DNA from: Neoceratodus forsteri
Lineage: Eukaryota; Chordata; Ceratodontiformes; Ceratodontidae
Length of the DNA stretch: 64,000 nt
Direction: 5' to 3'
Assembly: GCA_016271365.2 (NCBI GenBank)
Contig: CM057449.1
Span: forward strand, 1,560,436,501 to 1,560,500,500
Below the pieces are notes generated by a model. It saw only the letters and a list, made by a program, of their open reading frames with translations. It was not told where the DNA came from and made no database searches. The position numbers were made by a program, and so were the translations under genes. Positions within the stretch are counted from its first letter, which is position 1. Every line of letters starts with the position of its first letter. Of this stretch, positions 34,467 to 46,717 are shown in pieces.

Positions 34467-34842
34467 GAGCCGATAATTTAGCCTCAGTATTACTGAGTAA
34501 TCTTCCTATACTAATAAATGAATTATGTCCTGTAATAGTATGACAGTAATACAAAATGTACATATATATTTTTTTACATTATTTTAACTACTTTAAACTG
34601 ATATCAACTTTCTTCATTTTCAAAAGGGTGTCTGCTGTGTAGCGACAATCTCCTAAAATAGTTCATACTGCATAGTGTCACAGTATGACTATTTTCACAA
34701 CAATGCTGGGATGCCTAAAGATGTGTGGAAAATGTTGCAGAAAAAAGAGGGAAAAAAGACAAAATAAAGAGAAGAATATTCATAAAGTGGGATGGTATAA
34801 GAATGCAAGATATGCACTAGAGATAAGGGTCAGATCAAACAA
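34467..34842 (-). other. Probable PLE 3' non-coding sequence
   Basis: AT-rich; it lies between the MITE and the DIRS element. It should be part of the PLE if both are insertions. No motif of its own. Confidence 0.4.
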
Positions 34843-35045
34843 AAGAAAAAATTACTCACCTTAGTAATTGCTTTTCTTCTCATGGAGTCTTGCTATATTA
34901 TGACTATATGCAGTCAGCCACTGCAGCTGAACTGCCCCGGAGAGGAAAGAGTTAACTCCAGAGAGTCTGGAGTTCCACAGTGCGAGGGCGCTATACCAAA
35001 GCTCTATCTGGCCAGTTTCAAATGAAACTGTCAGATCTTTACGCG
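34843..35045. repeat. DIRS left terminal repeat with end extension
   Basis: A unique extension (AAAAATTACTCACCTTAGTA…) is followed by the shared TGCTATATTATGACTATATG and GGCGCTATACCAAAGCTC blocks. Confidence 0.9.
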
Positions 35046-35379
35046 AAGCTAACACTAAGCAACAAGTCTGTGTGGAAAGCTCTACACTAGCCAAGTGGCT
35101 ACCTACTAGTAGGAATAACAACAATATAAACAGCAATAATAATAATAACAATGAATAATAGTATTATTAGTTTCTCCCTAACAAGCACTATTAGACCCCC
35201 TTCCCCAAGACTCAAGTCCAGGAAGGGCCAACATATTACTTAAAACAGAAATACCTAATTCCTCAAATAAAGGGGTGAAGGGAAGAACTAAAATGGCATG
35301 ACACAGTGCTTGCACTAATTTGCCACCCCTACCCAAGTAGAAGTTCTGAGAGGGGCAGGAGGGAGGGTGGACATAATAT

Positions 35380-35471
35380 AGCAAGACTCCATGAGAAGAA
35401 AAGCAATTACTAAGGTGAGTAATTTTTTCTTCAAACACCATGAAGTCTTGCTATAGTATGACTATATGCAG
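35380..35471. repeat. DIRS internal complementary region
   Basis: Reads ATAGCAAGACTCCATGAG…GGTGAGTAATTTTTTC and then TTCAAACACCATGAAGTC. The first half is the complement of the left end and the second half is the complement of the right end, so it is a copy of the circle junction. Confidence 0.9.
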
Positions 35472-35508
35472 ACTACACAGCAGTACCTCCATGGAGGAGG
35501 GTCAGAAC

Positions 35509-36371
35509 CTACTTAGGAAATAGGCTCTGAAGCACAGCTGTGCCAAAACGAGCATCTCTCCTGGACTGAATATCCAGGGAATAATGCTTGGTAAAAGTGT
35601 GAACTGTTTTCCAAGTAGCAGCTTGACAGATTTCCAGAATGGGAATATCTCTAGCAGCCGCTAAAGATGCAGCTGTACCCCTGGTGGAGTGAGCCCTCAG
35701 TCCTGAGGGGGGTTCTCTACCTAGTTTTTGATAACAAAATTGGATACAAGAGACAATCCACCTTGCAATTGTCCTATTAGTGGCAGGTTTCCCTTTGTCA
35801 ACCTCGCCATAGGTAAGGAAGAGTTGGAGGGATTCGAACCTGTGACCCTTGGTGCATTCCAAATAGTAGCTTAAGGCTCTTTTGACGTCCAAGCTGTGCA
35901 GACTCCTCTCACCTGAGGAAGAATGCTCAGTGAAAAATACTGGAAGAGAGATGGATTGGTTCAGGTGGAAATCTGAAACCACTTTAGGCAAAAACTTTCT
36001 GTTAGTCCTGAGGACTACCTTATCTCTGGTGGAAAGAGATAAAATCTTCTCCCACTGACAGGGCCTGTAGTTCACTTATGCGTCTGGCAGAAGTGATAGC
36101 CACTAGGAAAACAGTTTTCCAAGTCAGAAACTTGAGCTCTGCTGAGGACAGAGGCTCAAAGGGGTTGCATTAACTGAGCAATGCAAACATTCAGGTCCCA
36201 AGCGGAGCTGGTTCTCAAAAGGAGGGTTGGTGTGAAGTAACCCTTTAAAAACTTGAAAGCACAGGGTGAGAAAAAGGAAGCAGGCTTCCCTGCTGACAGA
36301 AAAGCAGAGACAGCTGCCAGATGAACCTTTAAGGTAGCTGGCCTAAGGCCTAAGGAATTTAAATGGACCAA
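35509..36371 (-). pseudogene. DIRS tyrosine recombinase
   Basis: This enzyme inserts the circular DNA copy. The N-terminal core-binding part is in one frame (36371-36156: LGLRPATLKVHLAAVSAF). The catalytic part is open from 36075 to 35509 and shows a first-arginine region, then GLRAHSTRGTAASLA with the His-x-x-Arg pair, and ATWKTVHTFTKHYSLD with the Trp and the nucleophile Tyr. One or more indels between 36156 and 36075 break the gene. The last stop is about 40 bp outside the internal complementary region. The catalytic half looks intact. Confidence 0.85.
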
Positions 36372-36444
36372 ATAGTCCAGTAAATGGGCAGATCAGCAGA
36401 TTCTGGACAATCTTCTCAGAGCACCAGATGGAAAACCTTTCCAC

Positions 36445-38648
36445 TTAGAATTGTAAGTGGCTCCTAGTGGAAGGCTTCCTTGAAGCCTTTAAAATATCCA
36501 AAACACCTTGAGAAAGGTGTAAGTCAGCAAATTCTAACTCCTCAAGAGCCATGCCTTGAGATGGAGGGATTTGAGGTCCGGATACCACACTCTCCCTTGT
36601 GCACAGGCCAGTAAGTCGTGGACTCTGGGCAAGCTCAGGGCAGGGTGGACTGTCAAGGACAGAAGCAGTGGGTACCAGGGCTGTCTGGCCCAATCTGGAG
36701 CAATCAGAATCACCTTGCAGGGCTGAGATCTGATTTTTACTAGTACCCTGAAAAGAAGGGAAAGGGGGGAAAGGCATACAGGAACTTCCCTTTCCAATCC
36801 AACTGAAAGGCATCCAGGGGACTGATCCCAGCACTGGAGGCCTGCAACAAAACAGAGGAAGTTGGTGGTTGTCTGGGGCTGCGAAAAGATCTATCTGAGG
36901 GGTACCCCATCTGGCAAAGACTGACCCCAGCACCTGAGGATTCAGAGCCCATTCGTGATGGCCCTGAGAAATCCTGCTGAGGGAATCCGCCAGGACATTG
37001 TCCTTCCCTGGAAGGTGAACTGCTATCAGGGAGGTGTTCAGGGAGTAAGCCAGAGACCACAACTTCATTGCTTCGGTGCACAAGGCTGATGACCGAGTGC
37101 CCTTGCTGTTGATGTACCACATTGTTGTGGTGTTGTCTGTCCTGACTTGAACTACTTTGTTCTGGACAGAAGCTGAAAACGCCTGAAGAGCTAAAAGGAC
37201 AGCTCTGAGTTCCAAAAGATTGATGTGGAGCAGAGATTCCTGGGAGACCACACTCCTGAGTGGACAGGTCGCTAGTGAGCTCCCACCCTAACAGGGAAGC
37301 ATCTGTGGTGAGGGTGAGGGAGGGAAACGGAATGAAAGGAACCCTTGTTTTAGATTGCTTGATCCTGCCACCAGTGTAAGGCCAGGATCAGGGTTTGGGT
37401 CACTGGAACCAATTCGGAAAGGGGGTTCCTCCTTTGAGACCAATAGGCCCTCAAATGGAACTGAATGTCCCTCATCTGGAATCTTGCTCCTTGCACTACA
37501 GCTGTGGAAGCAGCCATGTGCCCTAGGAGTTACAGAAAATGCCTTGCTGGTCGAGAGACCCGCAGGGTAAAGGAGGATGCCAGGGCAATGAGTCTGTCTA
37601 CCCTTTCCGAGGGGAGAAATGCCCTGGCTAACTTTGTGTTCAATTCTGCACCTATGAAAGTTAGTACCTGAACTGGTTCGAGAACTGACTTTGGTAAATT
37701 CAGCAGGAATCCCAGGGAAGTGAGAAGCTGCTGGGTGACTTGCAAGTGGGATTTTACCTGATCTGGGGACTGACCCACTATGAGCCAGTCGTCCAGGTAG
37801 GGAAACACAGCAATCCCTTGCCTTCTTAAATGAGCCACTACCACAGCTAGACATTTCGTGAATACCCTTGGCGCAGAGGTAAGGCCAAAGGGCATTGCCC
37901 TGAACTGGTAGTGACCTGAGGGTAGTTCGAACCTGAGGTACTTTCGGTGAGAAGGCCTGATCAGAACATGAAAATAGGCATCCTTGAGGTCCAGGGAAGC
38001 TAACCAGTCCCCTGGCCTCAGGGAGGGCAAAATCATTGTCAGAGTTAACATTTTGAACTTTGGTTTCAAAAGATGCTTGTTCAGGTACCTTAAATCTAAA
38101 ATGGGCCGCCATTCTCCTGTCTTTTTTGGGGTAAGAAAGTATCTTGAGTACAGCCCCTTGCCCTGATGGCAAGGAGGGATCCTTTCTACTGCTTTGCAGT
38201 CCAAAAGAGAAGAAACCTCTGCTTCCAAAGCAAGGGCTTCTGAAGGATTTGCAGGTGGAAAATGTCTGGCTCTCATCTTCGGAAACTGTTTGAAGCTGAG
38301 AACCAGACCCTGGCCTATTACCTCCAGAACCCACCTGTCCGAAGTTAGGGACACCCAGTTCTGGCTGAAATAAACCAACCTGCCCCCCACTGGTACAGGA
38401 GAATCGGCCCTGGGCACCCCATCAGGGTGCCTGCTTGGCAGTAGCCTTAGGCTGAGGGGAGGGGGATGGTTTACTTGTGCCCCGTCTACCTCTGCCTCTA
38501 AAGAAACCCCTCTGTGCAAATGCAGAGGAGGCCTGAAATTGGTAAAAAGGCCTGTGGAAAGGCCTGCCCCTACCTCTGGGAGCGTGCCTCTGTGGAGTGG
38601 CATGCCTCTCCTTAGCCTGGGCACTTTTGTAGGTAGTTCTGTATTCAT
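36445..38648 (-). pseudogene. DIRS reverse transcriptase and RNase H
   Basis: RT is open from about 38400 to 37530, with LTPKKTGEWRPILDLRYLN, DLKDAYFHVLIRPSH, MPFGLTSAPRVFTK and FPYLDDWLIVG, the DIRS form of the catalytic DD. Near 37530 the frame shifts; the thumb (HMAASTAVVQGARFQMR) follows in another frame. RNase H is in the frame 37251-36445: HINLLELRAVLLALQAF, VQVRTDNTTTMWYIN and DNVLADSLSR with its acidic residues, then WGTPQIDLFAAPDN, a block typical of DIRS. A frameshift in the last third ends it early. Expected product: copying of element RNA into circular DNA. Confidence 0.85.
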
Positions 38649-39966
38649 CCATCTTTTTCATATAGTTTTCTGTTTGTTCCCCAAACAGAGAATTACCCAC
38701 AACAGGAAAATCCATAGCCTTTGACTGAGTATCTTGGGACAGATTAGTGCATCTGAGCCATGCCAACCCTACGGAAAGCTACAGAAGTGGCCATGACCCT
38801 AGAGGAAACATCATTAACATCAACAGCAGTATGAAATTGAACTTTAGAGGCTCTAATGCCATCAGCAGCCACCTATTCCAACTCACTAGCCAGCTGGCCA
38901 TGGGCCTGCTTGGCTAACTGCAATACTGTGTCCCACCTAGATTTCTGATATCTAGCCACATAAGCCATATAATTTGCCTGCCTGAGTCCCAAAGAAGCTG
39001 CCATATACTGTTTTTTCGCCATGGCATCAATCTTCCTGGAATCCTTATCAGGAGGATGTGAGGCCAGAGGAATATTAGCCTTGTCACAGGCTGCAGCTTG
39101 TACCACACCTACATGACTACACTGCTCAGTGAGGAAGTCTGTATCAGAGCCTGACAGGTAATCTTCTGTCCATTTTTTATCTACAGGAGGGACAGAATGA
39201 GGATTTTTAAAATCTTTGTTGTTTGCTTCCTAAATGACTTATGCAAAGGAATAGACAACCTCCTAGACTCTGGTATATCCATCATTTCTACATAATCAGG
39301 CTCCTCTTGCTCATCCACAGCTTCCTCTAAAGGAAGCTGGAGGGTTTCTGCAACCTTTTGTAAACATAAAATGGAAGGGACTCAGACAGAATAGGAGGAG
39401 ATTCTAAAGGTCTGTCTGGAGAAATGTCCGGTTCAATGGGCATGTCCAGACCCTCCCAGCCACACATGTAATGATCAAATTCGTCCTCCCTCTCCTGTGG
39501 TTCAAAAATTCCTCAACATCATACTCCTGAACCACTGGCACTGAACGAACCAACCTTTTACCAACTGTAGGTGGTTCGGCAGGACCCTGAGACAGTGACT
39601 GGACAATCTGTATGGCTTTAGCTATTTCTGCAGCAGTTGGAGAGACAATTTTGGACTCCAAACCTACTGATTTCTTAGTCTTTTTCACTAAGACTGGTTC
39701 CCCTGAACCAGCCTTCCTTTTGCCCAAGGAAGTCTCGCCCTGGTCAGAGGGCACTCCCTCTGGTCCAGTGGGTACTGGACTGGGCTGGCCATCCGGGTCA
39801 GCGGACTTCTTGGCCTCTCGTTCCCTGAGCCGGCCCAATCTCTTTTCCAGGGTGGCTGCAGGGAAATTTTTACACACCTGGCAGTCTGACAGGAGGTGGT
39901 CAGCCCCAGACAATATACACAAGTGGTGTGTGGGTCAGCCTTGGCAAGGGGCTTCCCCACGAACAT
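38422..39966 (-). pseudogene. DIRS gag-like protein
   Basis: Starts near 39966 with HTTCVYCLGADHLLSDC-like cysteine spacing across two frames (a possible zinc knuckle). A lysine-rich region (LGKRKAGSGEP, VKKTKKSVG) follows, then after more shifts KQYMAASLGLRQANYMAY (39106-38873). A GRGRPFHRPFYQF basic tail (38766-38422) overlaps the RT frame. The role would be nucleic-acid packaging. At least three frameshifts. Confidence 0.65.
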
Positions 39967-40424
39967 CCTGATGTTGAAACCCAGTGGGCCGGTTTTCTTT
40001 TGGGTTTCTCAGACATAATGCCAGCCTAACCAAAAACTTGCCCTTTGATGGCAGTGCCAGGTAAGACACCTTATCGTTCCTAAATCAAGTCACGCTGGTA
40101 TTTGAAAAACCTATTTTAAAAGCAAGGTTTTTTTAGAACCGATAAGAACCGGGAACCGCACTCTAAAAGCCCAACCACACTTTAAAACGTTAAATTAAAC
40201 AAACCGATCGGTTCAAAACCGAACCGATAATTGAATTTCCACACAGACTTTAAATTTTCTACTTATGGTTTACCAGATAGAGCTTTTAACCGAAATGCGG
40301 TAAAATAAATCCTTTTTGCCGGTTCAAATGAACCGAAAATACTCGCTTGAACCGAGAAATGAACCGATGTGAAGGAGCTGATCTCCGGAGCGACTGTTTA
40401 GTGAAGAGGAGTAAAGAATCTGAC
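39967..40424 (-). other. DIRS 5' untranslated region
   Basis: Non-coding; contains a cluster of short AACCGAT/GAACCG motifs (40135-40370) that may be regulatory. That role is a guess. Confidence 0.5.
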
Positions 40425-40582
40425 AGTTTCATTTGAAACTGGCCAGATAGAGCTTTGGTATAGCGCCCTCGCGCTGTGGAACTCCAGACTCTCTGGAGTT
40501 AACTCTTTCCTCTCCGGGGCAGTTCAGCTGCAGTGGCTGACTGCATATAGTCATAATATAGCAAGACTTCATGGTGTTTGAA
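40425..40582. repeat. DIRS right terminal repeat
   Basis: Inverted copy of the left terminus, ending in CATGGTGTTTGAA at 40570-40582, with adjacent PLE sequence resuming at 40583. Confidence 0.9.
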
Positions 40583-42657
40583 TACATTCTTACAAGTTAT
40601 CATAAATACACAGATAAGTCAAGTTCCTTGTTCTGACCACGTGACTGTAATGAAACTAAAGTAAAAATCCACTTGGATTCTTTCTGTAATAGTAACTTCC
40701 TTCTGTCACCTTTACTCAGAGGTGGTTTTACATAATCGATAATCATAAATTTCGGTAATAGGGGATTGCTGCTATGGCTATCAAAAAAATGTGATGCCAC
40801 AGTAGACTCGAAGTTATTATTTTTATTATTTTTAATGTCCCTGATGTGCTCTAAAAATCTTTCTTTGGCATGTCTCATCATCCTGCCCACGTAGAGCACG
40901 GGGCATGGGCACTGTGCCACACACACTATATATTCCATGGAGCAGTTTACAAACTCTAGAATGTCAACTTGAATTTCTTGAGTCAGATGATAAAAAGTTT
41001 TCCCGTGTGACATGTCTGCATGCCAGACAATGTCCACATTGGAAACATCCTTGTGGCCTTTCGGGGAGCCAAGTTAGTGGACGGTCCCTATTGGGGACAT
41101 AGTGACTTGAAGAAATTATATCTCCAGTATTTTTGGCTCTACTATATGTTACCCTGGGAGTGTCCAAAAACAAACCAGGGATGTTACAATGCTCTAACAA
41201 TTTCCACTTATTCAGCAGTACATTTTTAACTTTAGACACAGTCATTTTCTTCAATTCCTCCCCCTTTGTGTTTTTTAGGATCAGTAATGTTTGCCTGTTT
41301 TGTGACTTAGCTCTCTTTCTCTCTCTCTCTCTGTCTCTTGCTTCATTGAGTTCAGAAACCTTGTACCCTCTTTTACTGAATCTGTTAATCATTTCTTCTG
41401 ATTTAATATCAAAAGTTTCCTCTGATGAGCAGTTCCTTCTTAAACGGAGGAACTGGCCATATGGGATAGAAGAGATTAAGGTGGGTGGATGGGCGCTATG
41501 TGCGTGGAGTACAGAGTTACCTGTCTCCTTCCTAAAGCATGTTGTTTCAATTTTTCCCTCTTCTTACACCTTTAAGGACAAGTCTAGGAATTCAATTCTT
41601 TCTTTGTTCATGTGATATGTAAACTCTAAGTTCATATCATTATTTAAATTCCTAATATAGTGCTCTGCCTCCATTTCTGTTCCTGTCCAGATTATTAATA
41701 GATCATCGATAAAACAGCTCCAAAAAGCAATTTTATGATGATGTTCACTCTCTTCACAAAAGATGTATCTTTCCTCCCACCAACCTAAATACAGGTTGGC
41801 ATATATTGGTGCTACTGTTGCACCCATAGCCGTTCCTCTCTACTGCAAATAAAATTTCCTGTTGTATAAAAAATAATTATGCATCAAAATAAAATGAACT
41901 GCATCCCAAAAAAACTTTGTGGGTGTACATTATCAAGCCTAGTTTTTGACAGAAAAAATTCCATTTCCTCTAATCCCATGTTGTGGGGTATAGAGGTGTA
42001 GAGAGAAGTAACATCAACTGAAATCTAAAGATAATTTTCCTTCCACTGTATCCCATCCCATTTTTCAAGTATATGTAGCGAATCCCTGGTGTAAGAGGGG
42101 ATATTTGTCACTAAGGGATGCAAGAAAAAATCACAAAACTTAGACAAGTTTTCATTTAGTGAACCAATACCGGAAATGGCGGGGCGACCAGGGGGGTTTT
42201 GTTTGCTTTTATGCACTTTAGGCAAATAGTACAATTTTGGTATAATTGGTGTTTTGATCTTTAAAAAATCACTTTCCTTCAAGTTAATGAATCCCATCCT
42301 GGTCGTCTCATCTATTAGTGCCCACAGTGTTTTCTGAAATTCCATTGTTGGGTCCCGTCTAAGAAACACATATGTTTCCCTATCTGACAACAGTCTGGCA
42401 GCTTCTTTTTCACAGTCTGTCATATTAAGGACAACTATGTTGCTGTCTTTGTCAGACTGCTTAAAGATTACTTCTTTAAGATTTTTCAAATGCTCCAAAA
42501 CATCCGATTCTTCTGATGTTAAATCTGATACATTGTACCATTTCTTTGTAAATAAGATATCTACCTCTTTAAGAATCACCTTTTGGTAGGTCTGAATGGC
42601 AGCATCTGATGATACCTTCGGGTGAAAAACAGATTTGTGCCTGAATTTGTACTTCCT
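40583..42657 (-). mobile_element. Penelope-like element, main coding part
   Basis: PLEs encode a reverse transcriptase related to telomerase joined to a GIY-YIG endonuclease. Both are here on the minus strand. The element is cut on the left by DIRS and on the right by the Harbinger element. A coding fragment that continues its N-terminal side lies at 50458-50592. Confidence 0.85.
40600..42657 (-). pseudogene. PLE reverse transcriptase / GIY-YIG endonuclease
   Basis: N-terminal part 42657-42025 has KEVDILFTKKWYNVSD, SNIVVLNMTDCEKEA, IPKLYYLPKVHKSKQNPPGR and SFPLVTNIPSYTRDS-like blocks typical of PLE RTs. 41827-41564 has MGATVAPIYANLYLGWWEE and SCFIDDLLIIW with the catalytic DD, then LEFTYHMNKERIEFLDL. 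41392-40964 is the linker with a cysteine block FQCGHCLACRHV. 41037-40600 ends with the GIY-YIG domain: EYIVCVAQCPCPVLYVGR and AKERFLEHIRDIKN. The stop is at 40600. Frameshifts occur near 42020, 41560 and 41000. Residues upstream of 42657 belong to the Harbinger insertion. Confidence 0.85.
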
Positions 42658-43200
42658 GGCCCGGATATTCAAAAGGGTTGCACCATGGGCAACAGGGATG
42701 TGCCAGCACAAGTACGGAAATGCGCCATTGTGCAATATTCATCGGGAGGCAGCTGTGCAGCGCAAGTAGCAATGCGCAAGAGTGCAATAGTAATGAATGC
42801 ATGCGCAACCGTAGGGGGCAGAACCGTGAATAACATGTGCAGTGCGATATTCAACAGCATGCGCCATGCGCAATAGGGGAGCTAGCGGAAGCTGCGCGAC
42901 AGCGGAAATTATCCAAAATAAAAAGCAGCAAGAGAGGGGCACAAGAACGCTACAGGGAAGCCACAGGTGGGAGCATGGTGACAGAGACAAGGGCTGTACC
43001 GAGGGTAGCAGTGAGCAGGACTGGTCAGGAGCAGGACAGGGCACACCTGAACTGAGCCAGGAACAGGATAGGAGTGGGGAGCCTGTGCCACTGTGCAGGA
43101 TAGATAGTGGAGTGCCACAGTGGACTGAGGGCAGTGGCAAGAGGCCGGACAGCCACAGCCAAAGGCCAGAGGTGTACCCGGTGCAGGGGGAGCATCAGAA

Positions 43201-44531
43201 ATGGACAGCGGGGGGAATGGGATAACAGCAGCCGGGGGGGGAACACCAGCCAGGGACATGGCCAGTGCCACCTTCCAGATGGAGGTGGTAATGAGGGGCG
43301 TGAGAAGGCAGGCAGCAGGGGGGCGCAGCCCTGGAAGGGCCCATCGGCGGTACACCCAGAACAGGCAGTACCGAGCCTGCACCACCTTCGAACACTACTA
43401 TGACACAGAGATTGTGGGCCAGTACCGCCTGAACCAGGTGATCCTGAGGCGGCTCTGTGAGCTGTGCAGTGATGAGATGCAGGCACCCACATGACGGAGC
43501 CATGCTCTGTCAGTGGAGATGAAGGTGACAGCTGTCATGTGCCTGATCGCCACGGGCACCTTCCAGAGACCAACAGGGGACACAACAGGCATAACCAGTC
43601 AGCCGCATCATGCCTACTCACACAATTCCTCAGCGCATTGCTGCCACATGTTGCGGAGTACATCCGTTTCCCCAGCACACAGGCGGAGTGCACAGCACAC
43701 ATACAAGAGTTCCACAGGGTAGCACAGTTGCCTGGCATGCTCAGGGCCATTGACTGCACCCATGTGGCCATCCACATGCCACCTGACCCAGATGGTGTGT
43801 CCTACATCAACCAGAAGGGGTATGCAAGCATCAACAGCCAGGTGGTGTGCGATGCCAGGGGGTGCATTACCAATGTCCGTGCCACGCACCCTGGGGGAGC
43901 ACATGATGCCTTCATCTGGCACCAGTCTGCACTGTGCCACAGGTTCGAGAGTGGGGACATCCCCACCGGCCACCTAGTGGGTGAGTACGCATATCACGCT
44001 GGACGACATGAGCAGACATGGGGGGGGTGCATAGTCAGAGGTGCCATGGGTACCGGCCTTATCAGCCCATGGCAAAGCGATGCAGACCACCATACTAATG
44101 TCCACCCTCTACACACAGGTGACAGTGGCTACCCACTCCGCCCCTGGCTGCTCACACCATACCGGCGCCCCTCAACCCCATCGCAGCTACAGTACAATGG
44201 GGCACATGCCACAACATGGAATGTCATCGAGCGGGTGTTCGGGATGCTGAAGGCACATTTCTGGTGCCTGGACACGTCTGGCGGTGCCCTACAGTACAGC
44301 CCCTCGAAGGTCTATGGGCTATTCCTGGGCTGCTGCATCCTGCACAACATGGCCAATGACTGTGGGATAGCCATAGAGGTCGCAGAGGGGTACAGCAGTG
44401 GGGACGATGAGGACACCGGTCCAGCCGGTGATGAGCAGCCACCCCCTGGGCGAAGGGACCCCCGCCCAATCTGGATGTCACAGCTGCACTGGGACACCAT
44501 TACAGAAGAGCACTTTGGTCAACACAGGTAG
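43201..44531 (+). pseudogene. PIF/Harbinger DDE transposase (HARBI1-like), spliced
   Basis: The transposase cuts and joins element ends. The frame from 43201 carries the N-terminal region (TFEHYYDTEIVGQYRLNQ), a TGA at 43492-43494 and then SVEMKVTAVMCLIATGTFQR. A one-base shift near 43605 leads to SASCLLTQFLSALLPHVAEY in the frame that runs to a stop at 44529. Catalytic blocks: RAIDCTHVAIH (first Asp), GDSGYPLRPWL (second Asp) and NVIERVFGMLK (Glu). An intron is visible at 43981-44118: GTGAGTACG donor, CTCTACACACAG acceptor. Removing it creates the family-typical GHLVGDSGYPL, although the intron itself has no stop. One stop and one frameshift are the only damage that I see. Confidence 0.85.
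43981..44118 (+). other. Predicted intron of the transposase gene
   Basis: 138 bp, GT…AG, phase 1 (G then GT). The splice is supported by the conserved GDSGYPL that it restores. Confidence 0.75.
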
Positions 44532-44532
44532 G

Positions 44533-45236
44533 TCACGGGGCCATGCGCAACCACCAATGGCAAGGTCACAGCCCACAGACAGGCAGGGAAGAACCCCGGG
44601 GCGGATGGCGGTAAGGGAATTGGTCTGAGTGTGGCACCGCACATGACGTCAGGGATGGGCAGGGCCGAACATGACACGTGCACTCATTCACACACACACA
44701 CACACACACACACCACAAGACATGAACAATGGGTAGATGGCTCACCAACCCCAATTGCCACCCCTACCCCCACACAGGTCCACACACGACCACACCCAGT
44801 GGCCGTCACTGTGCATGCCTCAGACGCTGGGCACCACTGCACACTGGCGGACAGTGCAACGCAGGCATAATCATGCACACGCCACAGTGGCCAGCAACCG
44901 GGAGGGTGTGCACAGGGACCGTGTGTGTATAGGGTCGGGTACCCCACCCGTGCATCACACGATGCACACCACACTGCACATAGGGCAGCGGCAGACAGTG
45001 GCCATGGTGGGAGACAGGTCAGTCACGCGGCACAGTGCCATGGCTGCCACGGATGCATGGGCGGCCCCGCTGAGACCTGCCAGCCATGCCAGGCTGACCA
45101 TTGGCCTCATGGGGTGGCACTGATGGTCCCCCAGGGGTGCTGCTGCTTGAAAGTGACCGTGTTCGCGCAGGGGTCTGCAGCTCACCGAACATGCCCGCAC
45201 CAGGCATGCTCGGTATGCCCACAGCCGAACCCGGTG
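44533..45236. other. Intergenic part of the Harbinger element with a (CA)n run
   Basis: Lies between the convergent ends of the transposase and Myb gene 1. A (CA)n microsatellite is at 44689-44713. No coding block. Confidence 0.6.
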
Positions 45237-46717
45237 TCAACATAGCAGGTGTTGCACGATGCCAGAAATGGGGGGGTGGACATGACACTGTGCGGTGTCT
45301 GTGGTGCATGGACCCCCGAACTGAGTGCCCAATGTGGCCATGACAGCTGTGAATGCATTCGTCTGCCTGTCAATGGCAATGGTCACATCCTCCTGCTGCC
45401 GGGCCATCTCTGCCAGGAGCAGACCGTGGTCTCTGGTGCGCCGCTCCTCTGCCTGGCGCAGAACCGCACTGAGTGCATCCACCGCAGTCACAAGCCACAA
45501 CTGCTGATCTACTGAAGCCTGGAGTAGACGGCTGTGCTCGTCAAAGAGGTCATCCGCCGGTCCAGCATGCTGTCCCTCGTGGTGTTCCTGGCCCTGCTGG
45601 GCAGCACCTCTTGACGTTGGGCGCTGCACACCAGAGCCATGCCGGGGCACATCCACACACGGTGCACTGCCACCGCCCCCCCCGACACTGTCCCCCTGTC
45701 ACCATTGGCCAACTGCTGGCACTGCCCTTCCAGCTGCCGATCGCCTGGGCTCACCGGCGCCGCCGCAGCAGCTTCAACAGCCCCACCGGCCTGGACGCAC
45801 ACCAGTGCTGCCCCACTGGGGCATACAGGCACAGGCTGGGACTGTGTTGTCACACAGGCCTCCACAGTGGCAACACCCACGGCAACGCCCGTGCCGTTGC
45901 CTGCTGTGGGACCATCCTGCGTCCCACACGTATCACTGTCCGGGACGTGTGATCCATCATCATCGGTGCTGGGCCCAGCACCAATCCATGTCCCAGCACA
46001 CTGGAGACCATGGGTGCTGTCACACTGGGACACAGGCAGGGCCTCGTCCACACCCGCACCACCCTCTTCAGTCTGGACAAACAGGCAGGTATGCACTGGT
46101 CCAGTCCCTCGGACACCTGTGGAGGTGGATGGGCATTCCTCCGTGTCCACGGCATCACCCTCAGTGGACACACCCACCACCGCAGACCCATGTAGACGCT
46201 CAGGAGCTGTAAGGGAACACAGTAGCGTTAGTGTCTCCGCCCTACCCTGTGGCATTCCCCCCACCACCCACACAGTGACAGCACAGGACCTACCATGCAG
46301 TGATGGGCTGCCACCCATCTGGAAGCCACCACCAGGAATGCCCTCTATGGCACAACGCTGCATGCTGCCGGCCACCCGCTCCTCCTGTGGTGTCAGGCAT
46401 AGTACATCCGGCTGTCCCCCACTGGTGGCAGCACGTGCTGCCCTGATGGCAGCCACCTTATCCTTGATCCTCCTCCTGTCCGTGCCGACCTTCTTTTTAC
46501 ACTCCTGCATGGACCACTGGTGGCTGCCATGCTGGGTCATGGCATGCGCCACCTCACCCCATGCTGCAGCATGGGCCTGTGGCATTCCCCACTGTCCACT
46601 GAGCAGTGGTTCCCTGTCAAGATCTGCCTCAAACAGGGCATATGATTCAGCCCGGGTGAAGTTGGGCCTCCTCCTTCTCCCCTGTCCCTGTTCCTCCTCA
46701 TCCTCTCATTCAGTCAT
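45237..46717 (-). pseudogene. Harbinger Myb/SANT-like protein 1
   Basis: Harbinger elements usually encode a Myb/SANT partner that brings the transposase to the DNA and into the nucleus. The likely start is ATG at 46717-46715. A TGA follows three codons later (46708-46706), probably from CGA. The domain reads RRRRPNFTRAESYALFEADL, AAWGEVAHAMTQHGSHQW, then ECKKKVGTDRRRIKDKVAAI and LTPQEERVAGSM, as in NAIF1-type Myb proteins. An 87-bp in-frame intron is likely at 46293-46207 (GTAGGT donor, TTCCCTTACAG acceptor). A long serine/threonine/glycine-rich middle follows. After a frame change near 45650, the C-terminus is a coiled coil (AEERRTRDHGLLLAEMARQQ) ending near 45237. Confidence 0.75.

Larger units (their letters stand above)
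34843..40582 (-). mobile_element. DIRS-type tyrosine-recombinase retrotransposon, structurally complete
   Basis: DIRS elements replicate through a circle and integrate with a tyrosine recombinase, so they have inverted terminal repeats and an internal complementary region instead of LTRs. All of these are visible: inverted termini (34880-35045 and 40425-40566, almost identical), unique end extensions, and an internal region (35380-35471) that joins the complements of both ends. Coding order on the minus strand is gag-like (39966-38422), RT and RNase H (38648-36445), tyrosine recombinase (36371-35509). No target duplication is seen, as expected. The coding regions have a few frameshifts. It sits inside the PLE. 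Confidence 0.9.

Noticed and set aside
35509..36075. Phage or bacterial integrase
   Set aside because: The tyrosine recombinase belongs to the surrounding DIRS element with inverted ends, RT and RNase H.
44689..44713. Z-DNA or regulatory role of (CA)n
   Set aside because: A plain microsatellite; no sequence evidence of function.
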